Source: Auanema rhodensis (lineage: Eukaryota > Nematoda > Chromadorea > Rhabditida > Rhabditidae). From it: 64,000 nt of DNA. The notes below the pieces were generated by a model that ran no database searches, had not been told where the DNA came from, and worked only from the letters and a program-made list of their open reading frames with translations. The stretch lies in contig OZ059897.1 of assembly GCA_964057225.1 (NCBI GenBank), positions 20,088,001-20,152,000 on the forward strand, written 5' to 3'. Position 1 is the stretch's first letter. Every line of letters begins with the position of its first letter. This document shows positions 37,543-51,700 of the stretch, in pieces. Both the position numbers and the translations under genes were made by a program.

Positions 37543-40500
37543 AAAGACGATGGACAATGTTATTCAACGAAAAAATTATTTCTTCAGGGTGAAAATCGAG
37601 GATATAAGTGTGAACTTATATCAGTTGATATCTCGGTGCATTTTTAAGCTAGCGCAAATCTGATAACACAGATCGACGCAGCTTAAAAATCCGCATTGAA
37701 TGCACTATACTACATTGAGAAACGCTTAATACAAAAATTAGTTATGATCGTTTGAAAAATGATGCATTAGTGTATGTTGAGTTTCCATGTACACTCAACA
37801 TTGCTTCCAAAAACATTTTGACAAAAATTTTTTCGAAAAATTTCAAAATAATTTAGCAAAAAGTAGATGTTCTTAGATTCCTTTTTTCAAGGCAAAGACG
37901 ATGGACAATGTTATTCAACGAAAAAATTATTTCTTCAGGGTGAAAATCGAGGATATAAGTGTGAACTTATATCAGTTGATATCTCGGTACATTTTTAAGC
38001 TAGCGCAAATCTGATAACACAGATCGACGCAGCTTAAAAATCCGCATCGAATGCACTATACTACATGGAAGAACGCTTAATACAAAAATTAGTTATGATC
38101 GTTTGAAAAATGATGCATTAGTGTATGTTGAGTTTCCATGTACACTCAACATTGCTTCCAAAAACATTTTGACAAAAATTTTTTCGAAAAATTTCAAAAT
38201 AGATTAGCAAAAAGTAGATGTTTTTAGATTCCTTTTTTCAAGGCAAAGACGATGGACAATGTTATTCAACGAAAAAATTATTTCTTCAGGGTGAAAATCG
38301 AGGATATAAGTGTGAACTTATATCAGTTGATATCTCGGTGCATTTTTAAGCTAGCGCAAATCTGATAACACAGATCGACGCAGCTTAAAAATCCGCATTG
38401 AATGCACTATACTACATTGAGAAACGCTTAATACAAAAATTAGTTATGATCGTTTGAAAAATGATGCATTAGTGTATGTTGAGTTTCCATGTACACTCAA
38501 CATTGCTTCCAAAAACATTTTGACAAAAATTTTTTTGAAAAATTTCAAAATAATTTAGCAAAAAGTAGATGTTCTTAGATTCCTTTTTTCAAGGCAAAGA
38601 CGATGAACAATGTTATTCAACGAAAAAATTATTTCTTCAGGGTGAAAATCGAGGATATAAGTGTGAACTTATATCAGTTGATATCTCGGTGCATTTTTAA
38701 GCTAGCGCAAATCTGATAACACAGATCGACGCAGCTTAAAAATCCGCATCGAATGCACTATACTACATTGAGAAACGCTTAATACAAAAATTAGTTATGA
38801 TCGTTTGAAAAATGATGCATTAGTGTATGTTGAGTTTCCATGTACACTCAACATTGCTTCCAAAAACATTTTGACAAAAATTTTTTCGAAAAATTTCAAA
38901 ATAATTTAGCAAAAAGTAGATGTTCTTAGATTCCTTTTTTCAAGGCAAAGACGATGAACAATGTTATTCAACGAAAAAATTATTTCTTCAGGGTGAAAAT
39001 CGAGGATATAAGTGTGAACTTATATCAGTTGATATCTCGGTGCATTTTTAAGCTAGCGCAAATCTGATAACACAGATCGACGCAGCTTAAAAATCCGCAT
39101 CGAATGCACTATACTACATTGAGAAACGCTTAATACAAAAATTAGTTATGATCGTTTGAAAAATGATGCATTAGTGTATGTTGAGTTTCCATGTACACTC
39201 AACATTGCTTCCAAAAACATTTTGACAAAAATTTTTTCGAAAAATTTCAAGATAATTTAGCAAAAAGTAGATGTTCTTAGATTCCTTTGTTCAAGGCAAA
39301 GACGATGGACAATGTTATTCAACGAAAAAATTATTTCTTCAGGGTGAAAATCGAGGATATAAGTGTGAACTTATATCAGTTGATATCTCGGTGCATTTTC
39401 AAGCTAGCGCAAATCTGATAACACAGATCGACGCAGCTTAAAAATCCGCATCGAATGCACTATACTACATTGAGAAACGCTTAATACAAAAATTAGTTAT
39501 GATCGTTTGAAAAATGATGCATTAGTGTATGTTGAGTTTCCATGTACACTCAACATTGCTTCCAAAAACATTTTGACAAAAATTTTTTCGAAAAATTTCA
39601 AGATAATTTAGCAAAAAGTAGATGTTTTTAGATTCCTTTTTTCAAGGCAAAGACGATGGACAATGTTATTCAACGAAAAAATTAATTCTTCAGGGTGAAA
39701 ATCGAGGATATAAGTGTGAACTTATATCAGTTGATATCTCGGTACATTTTTAAGCTAGCGCAAATCTGATAACACAGATCGACGCAGCTTAAAAATCCGC
39801 ATCGAATGCACTATACTACATGGAAGAACGCTTAATACAAAAATTAGTTATGATCGTTTGAAAAATGATGCATTAGTGTATGTTGAGTTTCCATGTACAC
39901 TCAACATTGCTTCCAAAAACATTTTGACAAAAATTTTTTCGAAAAATTTCAAAATAGATTAGCAAAAAGTAGATGTTTTTAGATTCCTTTTTTCAAGGCA
40001 AAGACGATGGACAATGTTATTCAACGAAAAAATTATTTCTTCAGGGTGAAAATCGAGGATATAAGTGTGAACTTATATCAGTTGATATCTCGGTGCATTT
40101 TTAAGCTAGCGCAAATCTGATAACACAGATCGACGCAGCTTAAAAATCCGCATCGAATGCACTATACTACATTGAGAAACGCTTAATACAAAAATTAGTT
40201 ATGATCGTTTGAAAAATGATGCATTAGTGTATGTTGAGTTTCCATGTACACTCAACATTGCTTCCAAAAACATTTTGACAAAAATTTTTTCGAAAAATTT
40301 CAAGATAATTTAGCAAAAAGTAGATGTTTTTAGATTCCTTTTTTCAAGGCAAAGACGATGGACAATGTTATTCAACGAAAAAATTAATTCTTCAGGGTGA
40401 AAATCGAGGATATAAGTGTGAACTTATATCAGTTGATATCTCGGTACATTTTTAAGCTAGCGCAAATCTGATAACACAGATCGACGCAGCTTAAAAATCC

Positions 40501-41754
40501 GCATCGAATGCACTATACTACATGGAAGAACGCTTAATACAAAAATTAGTTATGATCGTTTGAAAAATGATGCATTAGTGTATGTTGAGTTTCCATGTAC
40601 ACTCAACATTGCTTCCAAAAACATTTTGACAAAAATTTTTTCGAAAAATTTCAAAATAGATTAGCAAAAAGTAGATGTTTTTAGATTCCTTTTTTCAAGG
40701 CAAAGACGATGGACAATGTTATTCAACGAAAAAATTATTTCTTCAGGGTGAAAATCGAGGATATAAGTGTGAACTTATATCAGTTGATATCTCGGTGCAT
40801 TTTTAAGCTAGCGCAAATCTGATAACACAGATCGACGCAGCTTAAAAATCCGCATTGAATGCACTATACTACATTGAGAAACGCTTAATACAAAAATTAG
40901 TTATGATCGTTTGAAAAATGATGCATTAGTGTATGTTGAGTTTCCATGTACACTCAACATTGCTTCCAAAAACATTTTGACAAAAATTTTTTCGAAAAAT
41001 TTCAAAATAATTTAGCAAAAAGTAGATGTTCTTAGATTCCTTTTTTCAAGGCAAAGACGATGAACAATGTTATTCAACGAAAAAATTATTTCTTCAGGGT
41101 GAAAATCGAGGATATAAGTGTGAACTTATATCAGTTGATATCTCGGTGCATTTTTAAGCTAGCGCAAATCTGATAACACAGATCGACGCAGCTTAAAAAT
41201 CCGCATCGAATGCACTATACTACATTGAGAAACGCTTAATACAAAAATTAGTTATGATCGTTTGAAAAATGATGCATTAGTGTATGTTGAGTTTCCATGT
41301 ACACTCAACATTGCTTCCAAAAACATTTTGACAAAAATGTTTTCGAAAAATTTCAAAATAATTTAGCAAAAAGTAGATGTTCTTAGATTCCTTTTTTCAA
41401 GGCAAAGACGATGAACAATGTTATTCAACGAAAAAATTATTTCTTCAGGGTGAAAATCGAGGATATAAGTGTGAACTTATATCAGTTGATATCTCGGTGC
41501 ATTTTTAAGCTAGCGCAAATCTGATAACACAGATCGACGCAGCTTAAAAATCCGCATCGAATGGACTATACTACATTGAGAAACGCTTAATACAAAAATT
41601 AGTTATGATCGTTTGAAAAATGATGCATTAGTGTATGTTGAGTTTCCATGTACACTCAACATTGCTTCCAAAAACATTTTGACAAAAATTTTTTCGAAAA
41701 ATTTCAAAATAATTTAGCAAAAAGTAGATGTTTTTAGATTCCTTTTTTCAAGGC
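37543..41754 (+). repeat. Second seven-monomer repeat, 2457-bp period (partial)
   Basis: 37894 (catggaag, atagattag), 38245 (gcattgaatg, gttcttag), 38596 and 38947 (gatgaacaatg) recur as 40351, 40702, 41053 and 41404, each 2457 bp later. Between them lie 39298 (cattttcaag), 39649 (atagattag) and 40000 (tcaagataa). Monomer 37543 is a further gcattgaatg copy, 702 bp before 38245. Monomers 37894 and 40351 differ at attattt versus attaatt. Private changes: tttgttcaagg at the end of 38947, aaaatgtttt in 41053, aatggactat in 41404. Confidence 0.78.
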
Positions 41755-44700
41755 AAAGACGATGGACAATGTTATTTAACGAAAAAATTAATTCTTCAGG
41801 GTGAAAATCGAGGATATAAGTGTGAACTTATATCAGTTGATATCTCGGTACATTTTTAAGCTAGCGCAAATCTGATAACACAGATCGACGCAGCTTAAAA
41901 ATCCGCATCGAATGCACTATACTACATGAAAGAACGCTTAATACAAAAATTAGTTATGATCGTTTGAAAAATGATGCATTAGTGTATGTTGAGTTTCCAT
42001 GTACACTCAACATTGCTTCCAAAAACATTTTGACAAAAATTTTTTCGAAAAATTTCAAAATAATTTAGCAAAAAGTAGATGTTTTTAGATTCCTTTTTTC
42101 AAGGCGAAGACGATGGACAATGTTATTCAACAAAAAAATTGTTTCTTCAGGGTGAAAATCGAGGATATAAGTGTGAACTTATATCAGTTGATATATCGGT
42201 GCATTTTTAAGCTAGCGCAAATCTGATAACACAGATCGACGCAGCTTAAAAATCCGCATCGAATGCACTATACTACATTAAGAAACGCTTAATACAAAAA
42301 TTAGTTATGATCGTTTGAAAAATGATGCATTAGTGTATGTTGAGTTTCCATGTACACTCAACATTGCTTCCAAAAACATTTTGACAAAAATTTTTTCGAA
42401 AAATTTCAAAATAATTTAGCAAAAAGTAGATGTTTTTAGATTCCTTTTTTCAAGGCGAAGACGATGGACAATGTTATTCAACAAAAAAATTATTTCTTCA
42501 GGGTGAAAATCGAGGATATAAGTGTGAACTTATATCAGTTGATATATCGGTGCATTTTTAAGCTAGCGCAAATCTGATAACACAGATCGACGCAGCTTAA
42601 AAATCCGCATCGAATGCACTATACTACATTAAGAAACGCTTAATACAAAAACTAGTTATGATCGTTTGAAAAATGATGCATTAGTGTATGTTGAGTTTCC
42701 ATGTACACTCAACATTGCTTCCAAAAACATTTTGACAAAAATTTTTTCGAAAAATTTCAAAATAATTTAGCAAAAAGTAGATGTTTTTAGATTCCTTTTT
42801 TCAAGGCGAAGACGATGGACAATGTTATTCAACAAAAAAATTATTTCTTCAGGGTGAAAATCGAGGATATAAGTGTGAACTTATATCAGTTGATATCTCG
42901 GTACATTTTTAAGCTAGCGCAAATCTGATAACACAGATCGACGCAGCTTAAAAATCCGCATCGAATGCACTATACTACATTGAGAAACGCTTAATACAAA
43001 AATTAGTTATGATCGTTTGAAAAATGATGCATTAGTGTATGTTGAGTTTCCATGTACACTCAACATTGCTTCCAAAAACATTTTGACAAAAATTTTTTCG
43101 AAAAATTTCAAAATAATTTAGCAAAAAGTAGATGTTTTTAGATTTCTTTTTTTCAAGGCAAAGACGATGGACAATGTTATTCAACGAAAAAATTATTTCT
43201 TCAGGGTGAAAATCGAGGATATAAGTGTGAACTTATATCAGTTGATATATCGGTGCATTTTTAAGCTAGCGCAAATCTGATAACACAGATCGACGCAGCT
43301 TAAAAATCCGCATCGAATGCACTCAACTACATTAAGAAACGCTTAATACAAAAATTAGTTATGATCGTTTGAAAAATGATGCATTAGTGTATGTTGAGTT
43401 TCCATGTACACTCAACATTGCTTCCAAAAACATTTTGACAAAAATTTTTTCGAAAAATTTCAAAATAATTTAGCAAAAAGTAGATGTTTTTAGATTCTAT
43501 TTTTCAAGGCAAAGACGATGGACAATGTTATTCAACGAAAAAATTATTTCTTCAGGGTGAAAATCGAGGATATAAGTGTGAACTTATATCAGTTGATATC
43601 TCGGTGCATTTTTAAGCTAGCGCAAATCTGATAACACAGATCGACGCAGCTTAAAAATCCGCATCGAATGCACTATACTACATTGAGAAACGCTTAATAC
43701 AAAAATTAGTTATGATCGTTTGAAAAATGATGCATTAGTGTATGTTGAGTTTCCATGTACACTCAACATTGCTTCCAAAAACATTTTGACAAAAATTTTT
43801 TCGAAAAATTTCAAAATAATTTAGCAAAAAGTAGATGTTTTTAGATTCCTTTTTTCAAGGCAAAGACGATGGACAATGTTATTTAACGAAAAAATTAATT
43901 CTTCAGGGTGAAAATCGAGGATATAAGTGTGAACTTATATCAGTTGATATCTCGGTACATTTTTAAGCTAGCGCAAATCTGATAACACAGATCGACGCAG
44001 CTTAAAAATCCGCATCGAATGCACTATACTACATGGAAGAACGCTTAATACAAAAATTAGTTATGATCGTTTGAAAAATGATGCATTAGTGTATGTTGAG
44101 TTTCCATGTACACTCAACATTGCTTCCAAAAACATTTTGACAAAAATTTTTTCGAAAAATTTCAAAATAATTTAGCAAAAAGTAGATGTTTTTAGATTCC
44201 TTTTTTCAAGGCGAAGACGATGGACAATGTTATTCAACAAAAAAATTATTTCTTCAGGGTGAAAATCGAGGATATAAGTGTGAACTTATATCAGTTGATA
44301 TATCGGTGCATTTTTAAGCTAGCGCAAATCTGATAACACAGATCGACGCAGCTTAAAAATCCGCATCGAATGCACTATACTACATTAAGAAACGCTTAAT
44401 ACAAAAATTAGTTATGATCGTTTGAAAAATGATGCATTAGTGTATGTTGAGTTTCCATGTACACTCAACATTGCTTCCAAAAACATTTTGACAAAAATTT
44501 TTTCGAAAAATTTCAAAATAATTTAGCAAAAAGTAGATGTTTTTAGATTCCTTTTTTCAAGGCGAAGACGATGGACAATGTTATTCAACGAAAAAATTAA
44601 TTCTTCAGGGTGAAAATCGAGGATATAAGTGTGAACTTATATCAGTTGATATCTCGGTACATTTTTAAGCTAGCGCAAATCTGATAACACAGATCGACGC

Positions 44701-47020
44701 AGCTTAAAAATCCGCATCGAATGCACTATACTACATGGAAGAACGCTTAATACAAAAACTAGTTATGATCGTTTGAAAAATGATGCATTAGTGTATGTTG
44801 AGTTTCCATGTACACTCAACATTGCTTCCAAAAACATTTTGACAAAAATTTTTTCGAAAAATTTCAAAATAATTTAGCAAAAAGTAGATGTTTTTAGATT
44901 CCTTTTTTCAAGGCGAAGACGATGGACAATGTTATTCAACAAAAAAATTATTTCTTCAGGGTGAAAATCGAGGATATAAGTGTGAACTTATATCAGTTGA
45001 TATATCGGTGCATTTTTAAGCTAGCGCAAATCTGATAACACAGATCGACGCAGCTTAAAAATCCGCATCGAATGCACTATACTACATTAAGAAACGCTTA
45101 ATACAAAAATTAGTTATGATCGTTTGAAAAATGATGCATTAGTGTATGTTGAGTTTCCATGTACACTCAACATTGCTTCCAAAAACATTTTGACAAAAAT
45201 TTTTTCGAAAAATTTCAAAATAATTTAGCAAAAAGTAGATGTTTTTAGATTCCTTTTTTCAAGGCAAAGACGATGGACAATGTTATTCAACAAAAAAATT
45301 ATTTCTTCAGGGTGAAAATCGAGGATATAAGTGTGAACTTATATCAGTTGATATATCGGTGCATTTTTAAGCTAGCGCAAATCTGATAACACAGATCGAC
45401 GCAGCTTAAAAATCCGCATCGAATGCACTATACTACATTAAGAAACGCTTAATACAAAAATTAGTTATGATCGTTTGAAAAATGATGCATTAGTGTATGT
45501 TGAGTTTCCATGTACACTCAACATTGCTTCCAAAAACATTTTGACAAAAATTTTTTCGAAAAATTTCAAAATAATTTAGCAAAAAGTAGATGTTTTTAGA
45601 TTCCTTTTTTCAAGGCGAAGACGATGGACAATGTTATTCAACGAAAAAATTAATTCTTCAGGGTGAAAATCGAGGATATAAGTGTGAACTTATATCAGTT
45701 GATATCTCGGTACATTTTTAAGCTAGCGCAAATCTGATAACACAGATCGACGCAGCTTAAAAATCCGCATCGAATGCACTATACTACATGGAAGAACGCT
45801 TAATACAAAAATTAGTTATGATCGTTTGAAAAATGATGCATTAGTGTATGTTGAGTTTCCATGTACACTCAACATTGCTTCCAAAAACATTTTGACAAAA
45901 ATTTTTTCGAAAAATTTCAAAATAATTTAGCAAAAAGTAGATGTTTTTAGATTCCTTTTTTCAAGGCGAAGACGATGGACAATGTTATTCAACGAAAAAA
46001 TTAATTCTTCAGGGTGAAAATCGAGGATATAAGTGTGAACTTATATCAGTTGATATCTCGGTACATTTTTAAGCTAGCGCAAATCTGATAACACAGATCG
46101 ACGCAGCTTAAAAATCCGCATCGAATGCACTATACTACATGGAAGAACGCTTAATACAAAAATTAGTTATGATCGTTTGAAAAATGATGCATTAGTGTAT
46201 GTTGAGTTTCCATGTACACTCAACATTGCTTCCAAAAACATTTTGACAAAAATTTTTTCGAAAAATTTCAAAATAATTTAGCAAAAAGTAGATGTTTTTA
46301 GATTCCTTTTTTCAAGGCAAAGACGATGGACAATGTTATTCATCGAAAAAATTATATCTTCAGGGTGAAAATCGAGGATATAAGTGTGAACTTATATCAG
46401 TTGATATATCGGTGCATTTTTAAGCTAGCGCAAATCTGATAACACAGATCGACGCAGCTTAAAAATCCGCATCGAATGCACTATACTACATTAAGAAACG
46501 CTTAATACAAAAATTAGTTATGATCGTTTGAAAAATCATGCATTAGTGTATGTTGAGTTTCCATGTACACTCAACATTGCTTCCAAAAACATTTTGACAA
46601 AAATTTTTTCGAAAAATTTCAAAATAATTTAGCAAAAAGTAGATGTTTTTAGATTCCTTTTTTCAAGGCAAAGACGATGGACAATGTTATTCAACGAAAA
46701 AATTATTTCTTCAGGGTGAAAATCGAGGATATAAGTGTGAACTTATATCAGTTGATATCTCGGTACATTTTTAAGCTAGCGCAAATCTGATAACACAGAT
46801 CGACGCAGCTTAAAAATCCGCATCGAATGCACTATACTACATGGAAGAACGCTTAATACAAAAATTAGTTATGATCGTTTGAAAAATGATGCATTAGTGT
46901 ATGTTGAGTTTCCATGTACACTCAACATTGCTTCCAAAAACATTTTGACAAAAATTTTTTCGAAAAATTTCAATATAATTTAGCAAAAAGTAGATGTTTT
47001 TAGATTCCTTTTTTCAAGGC
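41755..47020 (+). repeat. Mixed block rich in gaagac starts and gatatatcgg monomers
   Basis: Two types alternate. Type one has caacaaaa (or catcg), attattt, gatatatcgg and cattaag: 42106, 42457, 44213, 44915, 45266, 46319. Type two has ggtacatt and catggaag: 43862, 44564, 45617, 45968, 46670. Monomer 41755 is type two with catgaaag. Monomer 42808 is 352 bp because it ends gatttc with an extra T. Monomer 43160 has cactcaac. Monomers 45617 and 45968 look identical. The rare aaaactag variant occurs in 42457 and 44564, which differ upstream, so parts of monomers have been exchanged. Confidence 0.75.
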
Positions 47021-48774
47021 AAAGACGATGGACAATGTTATTCAACGAAAAAATTATTTCTTCAGGGTGAAAATCGAGGATATAAGTGTGAACTTATATC
47101 AGTTGATATCTCGGTACATTTTTAAGCTAGCGCAAATCTGATAACACAGATCGACGCAGCTCAAAAATCCGTACGAATGCACTATACTATATTGAGAAAC
47201 GCTTAATACAAAAATTAGTTATGATCGTTTGAAAAATGATGCATTAGTGTATGTTGAGTTTCCATGTACACTCAACATTGCTTCCAAAAACATTTTGACA
47301 AAAATTTTTTCGAAAAATTTCAAAATAATTTAGCAAAAAGTAGATGTTTTTAGATTCCTTTTTTCAAGGCAAAGACGATGGACAATGTTATTTAACGAAA
47401 AAATTAATTCTTCAGGGTGAAAATCGAGGATTTAAGTGTGAACTTATATCAGTTGATATCTCGGTGCATTTTTAAGCTAGCGCAAATCTGATAACACAGA
47501 TCGACGCAACTCAAAAATCCGTACGAATGCACTTTACTATATTGAGAAACGCTTAATACAAAAATTAGTTATGATCGTTTGAAAAATGATGCATTAGAGT
47601 ATGTTGAGTTTCCATGTACACTCAACATTGCTTCCAAAAACATTTTGACAAAAATTTTTTCGAAAAATTTCAAAATAATTTAGCAAAAAGTAGATGTTTT
47701 TAGATTCCTTTTTTCAAGGCAAAGACGATGGACAATGTTATTTAACGAAAAAATTAATTCTTCAGGGTGAAAATCGAGGATATAAGTGTAAACTTATATC
47801 AGTTGATATCTCGGTGCATTTTTAAGCTAGCGCAAATCTGATAACACAGATCGACGCAGCTTAAAAATCCGCATCGAATGCACTATACTACATTGAGAAA
47901 CGCTTAATACAAAAATTAGTTATGATCGTTTGAAAAATGATGCATTAGTGTATGTTGAGTTTCCATGTACACTCAACATTGCTTCCAAAAACATTTTGAC
48001 AAAAATTTTTTCGAAAAATTTCAAAATAATTTAGCAAAAAGTAGATGTTTTTAGATTTCTTTTTTTCAAGGCAAAGACGATGGACAATGTTATTCAACGA
48101 AAAAATTATTTCTTCAGGGTGAAAATCGAGGATATAAGTGTGAACTTATATCAGTTGATATATCGGTGCATTTTTAAGCTAGCGCAAATCTGATAACACA
48201 GATCGACGCAGCTTAAAAATCCGCATCGAATGCACTATACTACATTAAGAAACGCTTAATACAAAAATTAGTTATGATCGTTTGAAAAATGATGCATTAG
48301 TGTATGTTGAGTTTCCATGTACACTCAACATTGCTTCCAAAAACATTTTGACAAAAATTTTTTCGAAAAATTTCAAAATAATTTAGCAAAAAGTAGATGT
48401 TTTTAGATTCCTTTTTTCAAGGCAAAGACGATGGACAATGTTATTCAACGAAAAAATTATTTCTTCAGGGTGAAAATCGAGGATATAAGTGTGAACTTAT
48501 ATCAGTTGATATCTCGGTGCATTTTTAAGCTAGCGCAAATCTGATAACACAGATCGACGCAGCTTAAAAATCCGCATCGAATGCACTATACTACATTGAG
48601 AAACGCTTAATACAAAAATTAGTTATGATCGTTTGAAAAATGATGCATTAGTGTATGTTGAGTTTCCATGTACACTCAACATTGCTTCCAAAAACATTTT
48701 GACAAAAATTTTTTCGAAAAATTTCAAAATAATTTAGCAAAAAGTAGATGTTTTTAGATTCCTTTTTTCAAGGC
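47021..48774 (+). repeat. Cassette with two consecutive 350-bp monomers
   Basis: 47021 has attattt, ggtacatt and ccgtacgaatg. 47371 has gatttaag, gcaactc, ccgtacgaatg, actttac and agagtatg. 47721 has gtgtaaac and ends gatttc plus an extra T (352 bp). 48073 has gatatatcgg and cattaag; 48424 has attattt and cattgag. The first four types reappear near 59658-61412 with one extra monomer. Except for 60009 and 60710 in that later copy, 47721 is the only gtgtaaac monomer I noticed in the right half, so this cassette may descend from the left family. Confidence 0.75.
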
Positions 48775-51700
48775 AAAGACGATGGACAATGTTATTTAAC
48801 GAAAAAATTAATTCTTCAGGGTGAAAATCGAGGATATAAGTGTGAACTTATATCAGTTGATATCTCGGTACATTTTTAAGCTAGCGCAAATCTGATAACA
48901 CAGATCGACGCAGCTTAAAAATCCGCATCGAATGCACTATACTACATGGAAGAACGCTTAATACAAAAATTAGTTATGATCGTTTGAAAAATGATGCATT
49001 AGTGTATGTTGAGTTTCCATGTACACTCAACATTGCTTCCAAAAACATTTTGACAAAAATTTTTTCGAAAAATTTCGAAATAATTTAGCAAAAAGTAGAT
49101 GTTTTTAGATTCCTTTTTTCAAGGCGAAGACGATGGACAATGTTATCCAACGAAAAAATTAATTCTTCAGGGTGAAAATCGAGGATATAAGTGTGAACTT
49201 ATATCAGTTGATATCTCGGTACATTTTTAAGCTAGCGCAAATCTGATAACACAGATCGACGCAGCTTAAAAATCCGCATCGAATGCACTATACTACATGG
49301 AAGAACGCTTAATACAAAAATTAGTTATGATCGTTTGAAAAATGATGCATTAGTGTATGTTGAGTTTCCATGTACACTCAACATTGCTTCCAAAAACATT
49401 TTGACAAAAATTTTTTCGAAAAATTTCAAAATAATTTAGCAAAAAGTAGATGTTTTTAGATTCCTTTTTTCAAGGCAAAGACGATGGACAATGTTATTCA
49501 TCGAAAAAATTATATCTTCAGGGTGAAAATCGAGGATATAAGTGTGAACTTATATCAGTTGATATATCGGTGCATTTTTAAGCTAGCGCAAATCTGATAA
49601 CACAGATCGACGCAGCTTAAAAATCCGCATCGAATGCACTCAACTACATTAAGAAACGCTTAATACAAAAATTAGTTATGATCGTTTGAAAAATGATGCA
49701 TTAGTGTATGTTGAGTTTCCATGTACACTCAACATTGCTTCCAAAAACATTTTGACAAAAATTTTTTCGAAAAATTTCAAAATAATTTAGCAAAAAGTAG
49801 ATGTTTTTAGATTCCTTTTTTCAAGGCAAAGACGATGGACAATGTTATTCAACGAAAAAATTATTTCTTCAGGGTGAAAATCGAGGATATAAGTGTGAAC
49901 TTATATCAGTTGATATCTCGGTGCATTTTTAAGCTAGCGCAAATCTGATAACACAGATCGACGCAGCTTAAAAATCCGCATCGAATGCACTATACTACAT
50001 TGAGAAACGCTTAATACAAAAATTAGTTATGATCGTTTGAAAAATGATGCATTAGTGTATGTTGAGTTTCCATGTACACTCAACATTGCTTCCAAAAACA
50101 TTTTGACAAAAATTTTTTCGAAAAATTTCAAAATAATTTAGCAAAAAGTAGATGTTTTTAGATTCCTTTTTTCAAGGCAAAGACGATGGACAATGTTATT
50201 TAACAAAAAAATCAATTCTTCAGGGTGAAAATCGAGGATATAAGTGTGAACTTATATCAGTTGATATCTCGGTACATTTTTAAGCTAGCGCAAATCTGAT
50301 AACACAGATCGACGCAGCTTAAAAATCCGCATCGAATGCACTATACTACATTGAGAAACGCTTAATACAAAAATTAGTTATGATCGTTTGAAAAATGATG
50401 CATTAGTGTATGTTGAGTTTCCATGTACACTCAACATTGCTTCCAAAAACATTTTGACAAAAATTTTTTCGAAAAATTTCAAAATAATTTAGCAAAAAGT
50501 AGATGTTTTTAGATTTCTTTTTTTCAAGGCAAAGACGATGGACAATGTTATTCAACGAAAAAATTATTTCTTCAGGGTGAAAATCGAGGATATAAGTGTG
50601 AACTTATATCAGTTGATATATCGGTGCATTTTTAAGCTAGCGCAAATCTGATAACACAGATCGACGCAGCTTAAAAATCCGCATCGAATGCACTCAACTA
50701 CATTAAGAAACGCTCAATACAAAAATTAGTTATGATCGTTTGAAAAATGATGCATTAGTGTATGTTGAGTTTCCATGTACACTCAACATTGCTTCCAAAA
50801 ACATTTTGACAAAAATTTTTTCGAAAAATTTCAAAATAATTTAGCAAAAAGTAGATGTTTTTAGATTCCTTTTTTCAAGGCAAAGACGATGGACAATGTT
50901 ATTCAACGAAAAAATTATTTCTTCAGGGTGAAAATCGAGGATATAAGTGTGAACTTATATCAATTGATATCTCGGTGCATTTTTAAGCTAGCGCAAATCT
51001 GATAACACAGATCGACGCAGCTTAAAAATCCGCATCGAATGCACTATACTACATTGAGAAACGCTTAATACAAAAATTAGTTATGATCGTTTGAAAAATG
51101 ATGCATTAGTGTATGTTGAGTTTCCATGTACACTCAACATTGCTTCCAAAAACATTTTGACAAAAATTTTTTCGAAAAATTTCAAAATAATTTAGCAAAA
51201 AGTAGATGTTTTTAGATTCCTTTTTTCAAGGCAAAGACGATGGACAATGTTATTTAACGAAAAAATTAATTCTTCAGGGTGAAAATCGAGGATATAAGTG
51301 TGAACTTATATCAGTTGATATCTCGGTACATTTTTAAGCTAGCGCAAATCTGATAACACAGATCGACGCAGCTTAAAAATCCGCATCGAATGCACTATAC
51401 TACATGGAAGAACGCTTAATACAAAAATTAGTTATGATCGTTTGAAAAATGATGCATTAGTGTATGTTGAGTTTCCATGTACACTCAACATTGCTTCCAA
51501 AAACATTTTGACAAAAATTTTTTCGAAAAATTTCAAAATAATTTAGCAAAAAGTAGATGTTTTTAGATTCCTTTTTTCAAGGCGAAGACGATGGACAATG
51601 TTATCCAACGAAAAAATTAATTCTTCAGGGTGAAAATCGAGGATATAAGTGTGAACTTATATCAGTTGATATCTCGGTACATTTTTAAGCTAGCGCAAAT

